A DNA stretch of 64,000 nt from Megachile rotundata (taxonomy: Eukaryota > Arthropoda > Insecta > Hymenoptera > Megachilidae), in the NCBI RefSeq assembly GCF_050947335.1, contig NC_134983.1:5022001-5086000 (forward strand), written 5' to 3'. Position numbers and translations under genes: made by a program. Below are positions 32,690 through 44,799 of the stretch, piece by piece. The first letter of the stretch is position 1. Each line of letters begins with the position of its first letter. The notes under the pieces were generated by a model that saw nothing but the letters and a program-made list of their open reading frames with translations, did no database searches and was not told the DNA's origin.

Positions 32690-34555
32690 AAATTCTTCAT
32701 CCTCCAGTTTGCAGGTTCTTGTAGTTATTAATTTATAAATTCCCAAATATGTAAACCCACAAATGCCTAAATGTCCACACTTCCAAATTATCAAATTTCC
32801 GGCGATGCAAATTATTGTAATAAAACGTTTTCATATCGAAAGACATAAAAATACACTTGACATAAATATTTGATTTCACAATGTGAAATACGTGGACAGT
32901 AACAATGTAAACGAGGTGGTAAAGTTTCTCCGGTTGATTCGTAGTCACGTCACCTACATTCGATGTTGAGTTTTGTCCAAAAAGCGTTTGTTCGAATCGT
33001 AACTTCTCCTCGTTAGTCGATTCGGTTTCTCGTGAAACGAGGAGGCCATTCAATCTGTGAATTTCACTTGTTTAAAATGACTCCTATAGAATGGCCGTCA
33101 CGATGTAATGAAGCAGAGACGTAAGGTGCTCGTTATTGAATAAGTATAAAAGATACAAGGGCAACTGTAGCAACGAGTAATTGGATGCAATTGTAGCGGC
33201 AATGTTGTGGACGAAAGATCTAATGACCTCTCAACCGCGATAAGGATTTACTGTCTTTGTGGACTGAATTTACACTGTTCCGATTCAAAAAATAAAAAGG
33301 CTATGCTCGGTTGAGCATGAGAAATTTTGTATAGGTTGCTGAGTTATAATAAATTTTGCCAAATATCAACCTGGAAATATTGGTATTTAATGAGAAAAGA
33401 AATAAATGTAATTTTAGAAAGAAATTTTTTATGAAATCATTGTTGAAAATTATTGTGGTAGCTAACTGTGTTATGGAAATAACATAGACTTGTGACCATA
33501 ATTTCAAGATGCCAATAATGCAATATACGACCGTAAAAATATTTACAAATATTTAAAGACGTCTTATACTCTTGTCAGAAGTAAGTTCTATTCTCCTCTA
33601 CAATTAATTCAGAAATATACCCTTCGATTTTGATTCATTTAAGATATGTCATCATTTGCAATATTTTCAGAAGATATAAAACAGATACAATACTTGCAAA
33701 AGGCAATACACAAGAATTTTTAAGTACGTTGTTTCATAAAGCATATTTTCAACAGAATGTAATACTTAAAAATATTTATATAAAATGAACGTCTGAGTGA
33801 AAAAGAAAATACAGCGAGACACGTTCCTTTTATAATTCGTCGAAAGAGATGTTCACATTAAGCTTACGAAGTATGTAAGTAGAAGACGCGTATAATATTC
33901 TTCTACTGCGTCGTAGTAATCAGTAATGCGCACGTTTCTCATTTTCTATACGAATGAAAGATACATTAGAGGCCATTAAGTCAGATGACACTCTTTATCC
34001 GGCCAGCAGCCGCAGAAAGTGTTGGGTGACATGCATTGTCTTGCACCTCCTTCAACTGAAATAAATGATTTTGCGTTCTTTGTACGCGACGACCATCCAA
34101 GCCGCCTTTGAAATGTAAGAAGTACTCGTGTGGTAAGAAGGAACAGACAAAACTTAATTCATTTGCGATGAAATTTCAAAAATATTTCTTACGTGTTAAT
34201 AGATTATTAAGTTTATACAATTGTTTGATTTATTAAACTCTGTAAACTAATGCTTTAAAATAATTCAACGACAATTCAAGATAATTTAAAATTCTTTAAG
34301 GTAAAATAAGAAAGAACTGTGCAATTTATTTGTTTAAATATTTATACTTGCGAATTCAGAAATTTTCGAATTTTTACATTTTTTCTACACTTCCAAATGT
34401 CTAAAATTTTTTAAATTTCAATGTCTGTTTTGAATTTTTAAATTTTCAAATATGCGAGTAATTAAACTTCTAAATACTGCTAAATGTCAAATTTTTCAAA
34501 TGGAAGATTTTCGAATTCTTATATTCTCAAACTCTTAAGTTGGATAATTTTTTAA
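32690..34555. other. AT-rich region, nothing recognised
   Basis: Contains a 106-codon minus-strand frame (32733-33053) and smaller ones, all with AT-rich residue use and no family motif. A slightly GC-richer patch at 33900-34100 has no clear content. Confidence 0.35.
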
Positions 34556-34559
34556 TCCT

Positions 34560-35062
34560 GAAGCTGTGAAATTGAAAAATTGTAAAATTGTAAAAATGTA
34601 AGATTGTAAGATTGTAAGATTGTAAGATTGTAAGATTGTAAAATTGTAAATATTAATCTCTTCAAATGCTCATGTCTTCAAGTGTTCACGTCCTTAAATT
34701 CTAAAATTCTAACATTCCAAAGTTTTTAAATTTCCAGAGCTTCGAATTTCAATATTTTCAAATTTGTAAATGCTCAAATCTCCATATTCCCAAACTTCGA
34801 ACTCCTCTAATTCCTAAATCCTCAAATCCTCAAATCGTCAAATCCCCAAATCCCTAAATTCCCAAATCTCCAAATCCCTAAATCCTCAAATGGCATTCGC
34901 TGCAAATCCCTAAATCTCCAAACCTTCTATACCTACATTCCTAAATTCAAAATATTCCAACTACCCGTATTATCTGAAACTGAAATTTTCAAGTTCCAAA
35001 AGTCCTAAATTCCTAAATTTCCAAATTCTCCACTCCGTGCATCCTAAAATTCTTAAATTCCC
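34560..35062. repeat. Octamer arrays (GTAAGATT, then CTCAAATC/CCCAAATC)
   Basis: GTAAGATT at 8 bp for about five units at 34599-34640, then after a short break the opposite polarity: CCTCAAATC, CCCTAAATC and CTCCAAATC variants at 34680-35062. Purine-rich strand polarity therefore flips within 150 bp. Confidence 0.8.
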
Positions 35063-35389
35063 AAATATCTCTTGAAAAAATATACTACTTCAAAAATGTT
35101 TGTAATTTCAACACAATTTCTTTTCCAATCCTAGTAAAAATTAACTTTTTGTAAATTTGAGTAAACGCTCGCAAACATGTATATACAGAATTTATATTTT
35201 TAATTTAAACGAACTTTCAGCAACCGTAATTTAAATTCAATTGAACGAACCAATCACAATAGAACGAAACAGTTTCAATCAGAAAGGAAGTTACTAAAAC
35301 AAACATGGACTAATGTATTTGACAAACTTCCCGGTTTTTTTGTCATTGAGAACTGAAACGTTCTGAACACAAATCCGCAAGTCTTAATG

Positions 35390-35730
35390 GGTTAAGAATG
35401 AGCCTCGGAGCCGCTTTCCTCTATTTCCATCCACGTTTCATATTCGACTTCTAATGGGCTTTCAGAACGACCCCTCGATATCGGGGATCCATCGATCGTC
35501 CCGTTTACCCGCCACACACGCGATTCGAATTCAATCCCATTCGATGCGTGTCTTTACGGTTGTACGTGCACGGTTGCACGTGCGTGTGCACTCGTGTGTA
35601 CCATGTTATATTGATTCGTGCACGAGGTCGTGTATAGATTCTGTTCGAGATCGTCTGGAGATACACGTTTGGCCCATCGGTATCCACGTATGGTAAACGT
35701 TGTTGCATTCCAATAATCGGCAATTGTTAT
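35390..35730. other. GC-richer island, unknown
   Basis: Overlapping 72- and 80-codon frames on opposite strands (35454-35723). The sequence has repeated TGCACG/CGTGTG words. I see no domain. Possibly regulatory. Confidence 0.2.
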
Positions 35731-35919
35731 CATCTATTTGCCATTTATTTACGCACAGTAGACCTTTGTTATCTATGGACGTTCTAAAATAAATTTGTAA
35801 ATATGGTCATTTCGAATTTGACATCTGCGAGTCTTTAAATTGTCGAATTGTTAATTTTGTAATCTCCTCCATTTCTATGTCTCGAAATTTATTAAAGACA
35901 AAGCTTCCATGCTGATCTT

Positions 35920-36480
35920 GTAGTTTTTAGGATTCAATTTTTCAAGTTTCAATTTTGGAATTGACAAGTTTTCAAATTTTCAATTCTTCAAGTTTATAAG
36001 TTTCCAATTTTTAATTTTCGATTCTCAATTCTTACATTTCAAGTTTCAAGTATTTTATCTTTCACATTCTTAAAAATTAAATTTTCAAATTGTCAAGTTT
36101 ACAAGTCTTAAAATTGGCGAGCTTCCAAGTTTTCATATTTTCCAGTACTTTAATTTTCATATTCTTAATTTTCCAAGTACCAAATTTTCATGCTGTCATA
36201 TCTTCAATTTTAATGTTTTCCAATAACAAATTTTCATATTTTCGATATTCTCAATTTTAATAATATAGAATTTCCAAATTTTTAAATCTTAAAATTCCTA
36301 AATCCTCAAAATTGAATTTCAAATTTTACAACTGAAAAATTTATAAATATTTAACATGTCCAAATTCCTAAATCTTCAAATTTAGGTTTTAATATCTCAA
36401 AATTTTGTATATATCATGACTTAAGCTCTAATTCGGAAATTTTCGCAATTTTCAAATTTCTAAATATTTAAGTATATAAA
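35920..36480. repeat. Degenerate octamer-class sequence
   Basis: TTTTCAAATTTTCAATTCTTCAAG-type words at irregular 8-9 bp spacing, evidently a decayed member of the array class. No gene. Confidence 0.5.
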
Positions 36481-36491
36481 TTTGTATGTAT

Positions 36492-36596
36492 ATTTCTAAG
36501 TTATGAAATAAGTATATTCCAAAGTTATTTCTAAGTTATGAAATAAGTATATTCCAAAGTTATTTCTAAGTTATTAAATTAGTATATTCCATAACT
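36492..36596. repeat. 35-bp tandem repeat, three units
   Basis: ATTTCTAAGTTATGAAATAA plus GTATATTCCAAAGTT is repeated identically at 36492 and 36527, and a third, diverged unit follows at 36562. Confidence 0.95.
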
Positions 36597-36599
36597 TAA

Positions 36600-37045
36600 A
36601 AATATCAAAATTTGAAAATTCCAATTTTCTAAAATTTCAAAATTGACATAGTTTACAGTTTGAAAATTTAAAAATTTGTAACTTCCAAAATTTGAAAATT
36701 CAATTTTCTAAAGTTTCGAAATGCACTTTTACAATAAAAAAAATTGAAACTTTCAAAATTAAAATATTTCAATATATAATACAAAAATTCAAAAATTCAA
36801 AAATTTCAAAATTCAAAAATTCAAAAATTCCTAAATTCCTAAATTTCTAAATCCCTAAATCCCTAAATCTCTAAATCCCTAAATCCCTAAATCCCTAAAT
36901 CCCTAAATCCCTAAATCCCTAAATCCCTAAATCCCTAAATCCCTAAATCCCTAAATCCCTAAATCCCTAAATCCCTAAATCCCTAAATCCCTAAATCCTT
37001 AAATTCCTAAATTCCTAAATTCCAAAGTTTCCAAATTTTCCTATC
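36600..37045. repeat. Octamer array with perfect (CCCTAAAT) core
   Basis: Degenerate AAATTCCT and AAAATTTC units surround a perfect run of AAATCCCT at 36873-36992, 15 identical 8-bp copies in 120 bp. It is the most homogeneous array of the window and therefore the youngest or most recently homogenised. The unit resembles a telomere repeat with one extra T. Confidence 0.97.
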
Positions 37046-38020
37046 TCCAACTCCTGAATCCACAAAATTTACTACTTTCGCATTTTCCAGCATTCCCAAC
37101 ATTCCAATTTCTAAACCAAAAGCAAACAATGTCGTAATGTAATAAATATCAGCAAAAAACGAATCGGAACGATTTACTGTTTACCAAGCCGCAGGTATTG
37201 CATCGGAAAATGTTTGACTTTAATTTCGCAGCCTATTTAAACTTAGAACGTAATTAATTCTCTACTACTTAACCAACGTATATGTATATGTTTCTTTCTT
37301 GTTTTACGATTTTACCACGGTATAAACATAGTATTCGTTCGTTTGACTTCCTTTTCCCTCTTCCCTTTCAATTACCTTCTCGTGCTTTCCATCCATTCGT
37401 TCCTTTTCCGGTGAACTAGTTTCCGGAGTAACGGTACGGCTGGATCTTACTAAGCAGAGGTTAAAACTGACCCTTTCCATTTTATTCGATGCCGACATAG
37501 TATTTATTTAATTCCATTTGCTTAATGATTCGTGTTGCGCGAAGTTACGCTGATTGAAGAAGAATCCGAGTAGATACTTTTAAGACTTGTTTTTTTCCCT
37601 GAATCCATACTCCATGATTGTGAGGCACATAATTATTTTTCTGTTCTCTAGAAATGATACACGGAACAATGATATATTTTGTATCTGCTGTTTAAGTGAC
37701 AGCAATTATTTTATTTAGTTCTATCGTATTGTCTTAATATACTGTGTCCTGAGACATATGCTGTGCCCTGCACAAAAATTCAGAAATGTGCAAGTTTTAT
37801 TCGAGATTCAGAAATCTTGAAAATTTACAAACGTGCAGAAAGAGAAGGTTAAAACACCTTCACGACGTCAAAATTGAATTTCGAGAAATTCAATAGCTTG
37901 GCAAATTATTAAAGGTTTAGAAAGATTTCGAAATTTGAGAATGTAGTGTACTCATGATAATATAACGAGCAAATTCAGGTAAAAAAAATACCAAAACAGC
38001 GTAGTGTTATTTGTTTAAAA
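37046..38020. other. AT-rich region, nothing recognised
   Basis: Short minus-strand frame 37304-37498 with mixed composition and no motif. Otherwise AT-rich without repeats. Confidence 0.35.
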
Positions 38021-38910
38021 CGATATCCACCCTGGCTCGTTCCGCGATATATCACATTGCTCCAAAATATTGCTTTGATGCTCATTCCTTGCGTAGCGGT
38101 TTAATTCGAAAGAAACGTCCATTTATCTTGAATTCGCGTCCATCCTTTACGTCAGAACGTTAAAGAAGAGACACATTCGCTCAGCTGTCTCCGTAGTTAA
38201 TTCCATCCTGTCTCGTACGTCTTCCAAGACACTATCCTAAACAAATAAACCGACGGACCGTTGGGTGTATGTACATATTCAGATGTCGGTGCACATCGTG
38301 CACGGCACACGACATGCGGCCAGGTCGCGCGCATCAGCACGAAAGGGATGTTATGTACCAACAAAACATTGATTCGCTAAACTCATGATGTAATACGTCC
38401 ATTTGAAATGAGCTTGGCCAACAGCCAAAATCCTCATTACAAAACACTGTGTAGGCAGCTAGCAAACAGGCCCAGCAGAGGAAATAGGTCTGCCGGCAAG
38501 CCACGGCTTTATTCGGCGATCGATAAGACCGGCTTTGGAGAAGTATCGTGATCCCTCGTCTCTCTTTACAACCATCATCGTTCATCTCGTGGCTATCTTC
38601 GTTCGTGTCTCTGTCCATCCCTTCGTCTTTCCATCTCGTACGCCCGACCCGCCTTTCGATTCACCCTCTCGCTCGAGTTGTTTTCAGCCTCCAAACGCTC
38701 TTGCGTGCGTTTTTACGGCTTCCTCTTCCTACAGGAGTAACCCCTCTTCCCATTCTCGGCACACTTGCCTTGCCTCTGTGGACCAGTTCCGGATTAAGGC
38801 TACTTTACCCACGTTCAGACCATTTCACGTCAAATCGCGCAACATTGGACCTCATAGTTGCGGATTCTTTTTTCCTAATTTACTCCACGTACAGTTACAT
38901 TAGCATTTGA
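38020..38910. other. GC-richer block, possible exon or regulatory DNA
   Basis: Plus-strand frames of 122 and 120 codons (38535-38903 and 38548-38910) overlap in different frames and a 94-codon frame overlaps on the minus strand (38334-38618). This pattern shows low stop density from composition rather than a single selected frame. The plus strand is pyrimidine-rich (CTCTCTTTAC, CTTCCTCTTCC). No family was recognised. Confidence 0.2.
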
Positions 38911-39126
38911 ATACAATACTCTTTCTGACTTTGTCATTTTGCAAGGGTAGTTAATTTAGATATTATATAGTAATTGTTTTAAGAAAGTCAATTGAAATGA
39001 TCAGAATAACACTGACTTTTAAATGGGAAATATTATAAACTTTATTATTGATTATTATTAATGTTTTAACAAAATATTTTATGTATACACTCGATGTCTG
39101 ATGACCGACTATAAACGGTTTATTTT

Positions 39127-39143
39127 CCGTTACCTGGTAACGG
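39127..39143. repeat. Perfect short inverted repeat
   Basis: CCGTTACC-T-GGTAACGG, eight paired bases around one base. It could be a protein-binding palindrome. Nothing around it says more. Confidence 0.6.
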
Positions 39144-39567
39144 AGACACTATAGAATAAATGATCTTTTATATCGAACGATTCGATTCACTCTCATACAT
39201 CTTGAGATGCCAGTATGGGCGGCTTCGACCTTAAGACCCTACACTATCCCACACTTATTTTGTGGAAAGATGAATCAGTGTGTTGGAGTCCGGATAAGAA
39301 ACGTGAACGATTTGTACACTTGCAAATATATTTTAGACGTTTTTAATGTACACATAACTCTGGACATAATGAACACTTGGAAAATAATAGTGAATCGTCA
39401 TGGAGAAGGATGGAAAAGAATTCTCTTCAATCCTGAAGATTTTAGTTCTTATATACTAGACCTCTAGACCTATCCAAACGACTACATGAGTTAATTAAAA
39501 AAAATATTAAAACTGTAGCTTTTGTTTTTATAAAATAAGAAGTATAATATATAAATTTTTCGTCCTG

Positions 39568-40585
39568 TATACAGGGTGCTCACCACATTTTGCCATCTAA
39601 ATTTGCGTCATTATTATTACTCATAGCAAACAATGTTTCAGATGAAGTCAAATGGTTTTGAGAGGGGCATATGCTAGTGGTATATTTTTTTGTAGGTGGA
39701 CGTGTAAAGGACATATGAAGGTCATTAATGTTTTTTTAAATGGAATCATATATTTTTTATTGCATCAGCTGATACTCCTTTATATTCTTTACAAAAAAGT
39801 ATTAATCTATTTATGTCAAAAAATCATTAGTTTAGGAGATATTTTAATTTTAATGTCTACTTACAGAAAAAAAATATACTGACCGAATTGAGTAACCTCC
39901 TCCTTTTTCGAAGTCGGCTAAAAAGGTTCAATGTGGCGACCATTTGCATCAGAACACTTTCTGAATTGAGAAATTAATGACTTACTAACATTCCGCAGTG
40001 TATAATTTTTCTGCATGTGTAGCACTTTTCCCAGCTTCAAAATAAACTGATAACATGTCTACCTTTTCTTCTTTTGAATACTTCATTATGAAGTGACAAT
40101 TCACGGTATCGTCGTATTCACCGTATTAGGGACGTAACAGAGATTAAATTTCACTGTTATTGCGTAACAAAAAAAATAAAAAACAAAACTCACAATTCGT
40201 TTGGTGACACGTGAACTCTCAAAGCATGTAGAAAAACATTTGCTGTTCAGTTAGGGCAATTCATAATATTGACCAGAAAGTCACGATTTCCTAACAAGTT
40301 AGAATTAAAATATCTCCTAAACTAATGATTTTTTCACATAAATAGATTAATACTTTTTTGTAAAGAGTATGAATGAGTATCAGCTGATACAATAAGAAAT
40401 ATATGATTCCATTTAAAAAAACATTACTGACCTTCATATGTCCTTTACACGTCCACCTACAAAAAAATATACCACCAGCATATGCCCCTCTCAAAACCAT
40501 TCAACTTCATCTGAAACATTGTTTGCTATGAGTAATAATAATGATGCAAATCTAGATGACAAAATGCGGTGAGCCACTCTGTATA
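39568..40585. mobile_element. Foldback element with about 285-bp arms
   Basis: The left arm (39568-39854) and right arm (40303-40585) are inverted copies that share TGCTCACCACATTTTGCCAT, AATGTTTCAGATGAAGT and CATATGCTAGTGGTATATTT. The loop of about 450 bp contains a CCTCCTTTTTCGAAGTCGG retroposon tail at 39875-39925. The tips read TATACAGGGTG or TATACAGAGTGG. The target site is not certain (TA-rich). The near-identical 69- and 76-codon frames at 39652-39882 plus and 40291-40500 minus are the two arms read outward and are not separate genes. Confidence 0.85.
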
Positions 40586-40647
40586 AATTGTTCGTTCTGT
40601 ATATAATAACAAATACAAAAATACAGTGTCTGAATTAATGTAACTGT

Positions 40648-41250
40648 ATACAGGGTGTCGTGTCCCGGTAAGATCAGATAGAAAATCTTGCTTAAAAAAG
40701 TAAGTAAAAAATGTATAGGGTACGTCACACTGGAACTCATATCTCGAGTTTGGTAAGAGATAGGAAAAAACTGTTTAGAAAAAGTAGAATAATATGATAA
40801 TGTCTGTTTTCCAGCAACCTTGTTTTCTTCGTGAATACTGTGCACTCACAAAATGCAAATGCGTACTCCTTTTTCCATGGAATTCCATATCTTTTCTTAC
40901 TTGTATTAACCTGGAACATCGTTATGCAAAACAAAGAAACGTTATATGAACTGTTTACTGTGTGGAGCGGAACGTTTGCACATGTTTAATGAAGTACAGG
41001 ACTCATAAAAAATGTGAAATATAGCACAAAATATTGGTTTTTTAAATACTATGGTTGGTAATTTCATTAAGAAAAAAGTACATTTGCATTTATTGGATGC
41101 AGTGTTGCGTTCATGAAGAAAATGAAGTAAACGTAGAAAAATAGAAATTAACATAACACTTGTACGTTGATAGTTTTTTTTTGCATTGAAGCAACTTCAA
41201 TATAATGGCTAATTGTACGATGTACCTTGTAAAATAAAGGTTTTTGTATT
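40648..41250. other. Possible fragment of another CAGGGTG element
   Basis: TATACAGGGTGTCGTGTCCC at about 40650 looks like an element tip, but no matching inverted end was found to the right. AT-rich frames 40552-41154 (minus) have no motif. Confidence 0.3.
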
Positions 41251-41309
41251 TGAGACTTCGTTTTCGAGAAAATTAACTTTAAGCATTTACTCGGTGCAAT
41301 CGAGAGCAA

Positions 41310-41500
41310 ATATAGAAAACTTCAGAAATTTGGAAATTTGATGTTTGATAATTTGAGACTTTGGAAATTTGGAGATTTGATAATTTGGGACTTTGGGAAT
41401 TTAGAGATTTGATATTTTGCGATGTTTGAAATTTGAAGAATTGATAATTGGAAACGTTGGGAACTTGGAGATTTGAGTCGTCGGAAATTTAAAGATTCGA
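41310..41500. repeat. Octamer-class array (GGAGATTT/GATAATTT)
   Basis: GGAAATTTG, GATAATTTG and GGAGATTTG variants at about 8-bp spacing, moderately degenerate. Confidence 0.7.
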
Positions 41501-42868
41501 AAATTTATGAATTCTGAAATTCAAAAATCCAAGAATTTAGAAATTGTAAAAATCTGAGAATTTCAAAATTCACAAAAATTATTTATATATAAAATTATCT
41601 TAATTCTGAACATAATTCTTCACCAGTGAATTGTCAATTTTGAAACTCACAATTTGGAAATTTCTAAACTGATATTACTACAAGTATTTTCTTAATATTC
41701 CAAGGTAGTTCACAATGAATAATTCAGATTATTTGTAACTGTGTCACCGTTTAATATTTATTTTAAAGTAGCAATTATTTGACACGATTTTCCTGATTCA
41801 GCGTCGCTTACGTCATAATTAAATCAAACCAATTAAACTCGTTTATTGACCCAATGATTTTATTACAATGCTGTTCCAGATCGTTCACAATCTCAACAGA
41901 AATGTTTTTACTCGAATCTCGACCCGTACATTACGATGAATATTCATTTACTCCAGCTTGCGTTTGCATTGTATCCTACTTGAAACATTTGTTATTCGTA
42001 CATTTTGTTAACTTTCCAATGATATGCGTTTTATGTTACATTCTTCTTTCGTTATTTTGCAGACACAGGTACAAATATCATTTTATAGCTCGCGAGATTT
42101 CAATATGCTTGACGATTTACTACTTTTCAAGTTGCATGCAGTTTTCCAGTGATATTTCATTATTTTAATTCGAACAATCATATCATTTGTACAATAATAA
42201 TACATTTTAATAATGTCATAAGGATGAAGTACCAGTGTATGTCGCAGCGTCAACAATATTAAGTGGCGATTAAATGACGTGTGGAATTGTTAAGATTCTC
42301 AACAAGTGAATATAAATAGACTGTATCTCAGAAAATGAATTTGACTTTGAATGACTACAGTTTATTTTGCTAAGTACTTGATGATTCGAGAGTGTCTTTT
42401 CGAAGAAGTCTTATGTTTTACAAAAGCTCGGTGTGGACGTACAATTGTTGTGACATTTGTGAGGGAGAACAGTTTCTAATTTTCTATTGGTTTAGCTAAA
42501 ATTCGACTGCAAATGGAAATGCAAGTGACATATCATGTCTAGGTTTCTTCCAAGTGGCAATAGCAAGTAACAAAACCACGTAATACCTCCACATCTATAG
42601 ACAACTGCAAACAAAAGAGTTTAGATTAGAAATAAAAGACTTATGCTAAGATTAAGGGTTCTGACAACCAGATGTGACTAACAATAAATCAAAAAATACT
42701 CGTTAGAATGTAATGACTCTTCAGGTCATATTGTTGCTGTGAGTAAAGAAGTATTGATTCAAAACTTCAAATTACATGTATGTCTGAAGTAAGGAAAAAA
42801 CGTTGAACTATTGTATCGCTAAAAACTGGTACTGAAGTCTAATCCTCTTGCTGTAACATGCATTCGAC
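41501..42868. other. AT-rich region, nothing recognised
   Basis: A 104-codon plus-strand frame (41854-42168) starts with ATG and encodes a hydrophobic, Cys/Phe/Ile-rich peptide typical of AT-rich non-coding DNA. Two hydrophobic stretches exist, but no family was recognised. Confidence 0.25.
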
Positions 42869-42872
42869 TTAA

Positions 42873-43599
42873 GGGGGGCAATACCTTTAGACCGATGAAA
42901 ATAGGCTGATTTTTGTGAATTTTTTTGTATAGGATATCTTTGTTTTGCGTTTTTGAAATTTCACGTATAATTTATTATAACTATTGCCTATTACACAATA
43001 TTTTTTGTTTTTAAATACATTTAAAAATGGCGGAATTATAACAGTCCTTCCTGGAAGGGTTTGGCGCGTCTCGTGAATCGGTGTGGGTTCTAGCCTTAGA
43101 TTCATTGGTCTGAAACAAGTTTGCAGACAATGTTTCGAAAACTAACATTCGCAGCTAGTAGATAACCTCAGAAATGTGCAAAATGTGTAAAATTAAAGAA
43201 ATGGCACGCTTTTAAAGAAAAACTTTGAATTTTATTGAAAATTTTTGCACTATTTTGCAATAAAAAGGACTTTAATGTTCAATTTATTTCATACATTTAG
43301 GTTCATATGTTAGATACTATTGTCATGGATATGTGCACAAAATTTGAGCGTGATTGATAAACTAGTTTTTGAGTTATCAGCCACACCAATTGTAAAAATG
43401 TAGTTTTGAGAAAAATGCTTAAAGTTTCAGTCCTCCGCACTGAACGCGTAAATACTCGCGGCGCTAAGCGGCCATAACTTCAAAAGGGCTTCGTATTTCA
43501 CTTTAAAATTTTGAGACAATATTTTTAAGATGTTACACTAACATTTTATAGAAAAAAAAAATTTTGTAATTTTTCAAGATTCTAAAGGTATTGCCCCCC
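42873..43599. mobile_element. TTAA-flanked MITE with perfect 19-bp inverted ends
   Basis: GGGGGGCAATACCTTTAGA at 42873-42891 and its exact reverse complement at 43581-43599, flanked by TTAA (42869-42872 and 43600-43603). Length is 727 bp. TTAA target use points to the piggyBac superfamily. The interior is non-coding, and the 72-codon minus frame at 42887-43105 has no transposase motif. Perfect ends and intact TTAA suggest recent activity driven by a transposase elsewhere. Confidence 0.92.
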
Positions 43600-43603
43600 T
43601 TAA

Positions 43604-44220
43604 CAAGCAGTGCAATTACTAGTGCACAAGTCTGCATGGTTGTGACATGTTTCAATGGTTCTTTCAAGAAAAATAGTGCTTAATTACAAATGATTCGATA
43701 ACCTTTTATTTATTAATGTTTTATTATTTTTTAGTTTGACTAAATTTTGTAGTCTTCAATAATTAACGAATATACTGATTTATTATAAATTAATTTTACA
43801 GTACCTTCCCACATTCTATATAACCAATATTCAGCTTTCAATTTTAACAATTCTCTACAGTTTCTTACTTCCATAAAATGAGTAACAATTAGTAACAAAA
43901 TCTCAAAATACGTGTAATAAATAAAAAGGTGTTAGTGAACTATAGTCAGCGTTATAATCGCACAACATTATAGTCTTCACCACACTTCGAATTACTGTTA
44001 AATATGCGAGTACTCATAACTCTCTTGCACTATATTTTCACTTTAACTCGTATTTATACCTCCTTTATATCTCACATTCATGCTCCTTTGTCATACTGTA
44101 TAGTCGAGAACTATATCATGTCCTTAAAAAGAATTAAAACACACAAGGGGGAAAAAGTGCATTTTTTTAAAACTCACCCATTTACTCTTCTGCTCTAACA
44201 TGCACGTTTTAATCAACAAC
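43604..44220. other. AT-rich region, nothing recognised
   Basis: Only a 64-codon chance frame (44004-44198). No repeats. Confidence 0.35.
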
Positions 44221-44605
44221 GCGGGATCAAGCTATTTGTACGGCAGCCGGAAATAACACGGTGACATAGTTTCCTGTTCCTTTTTCTAGCCGTTGCCTTT
44301 CATTCGATATGCGACTGTCGTGGCGAAACAGGTCTGCGCTGAAAATATTTCGACACGCGGAACGAACGTACGTAAATCGCCTTTCGTAATTCAGTGCGAT
44401 AGTACAGGCCTCATAAATCCCATAAACGATGATATAGTGCCGTCGAGCGATCGGTCTCTCGAACGCACACGTTTTCACGTGCACGATCGAACAGAAAAAG
44501 CCGATCAATGGCTTAAGCCTTCGAATGGAAAGAGAATAAGCATGGAAGTTCCTGAATATATGTATACCACCGCTCGAAAATTTTCGACCAGTGAATTATG
44601 ATGCG
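44220..44605. other. GC-richer island with long open frames on both strands
   Basis: A 102-codon plus frame (44293-44601, ending TGA) and a 93-codon minus frame (44227-44508) overlap. The plus peptide is hydrophilic with mixed composition. The minus one has Cys and Arg pairs. I cannot identify either, and only one at most could be real. Confidence 0.2.
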
Positions 44606-44799
44606 TCCAAGAAAGGAATCTCTTTACTACTTGTTATTCAACGAAATACGACGCTATATCTTGCTGTGCAATTTTACGTTATAAATAAAATATTATCTTA
44701 AGTATGCGTTCAGTATGCATGTGTATAAAACACACAAGTATAATGTATACGTTGGTGCAACGTAGAACTCCTTCAGAGACATGTGTAAACTTATAAGTT

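Noticed and set aside
36873..36992. CRISPR-like regular array
   Set aside because: Units are contiguous octamers without spacers, in a eukaryotic-type sequence.
38535..38910. Two overlapping plus-strand frames of 120 codons or more
   Set aside because: Two phases and the opposite strand are open together, which indicates low stop density from composition.
39652..40500. Two near-identical peptides of 76 and 69 codons on opposite strands
   Set aside because: They are the inverted arms of the foldback element, not a duplicated gene.
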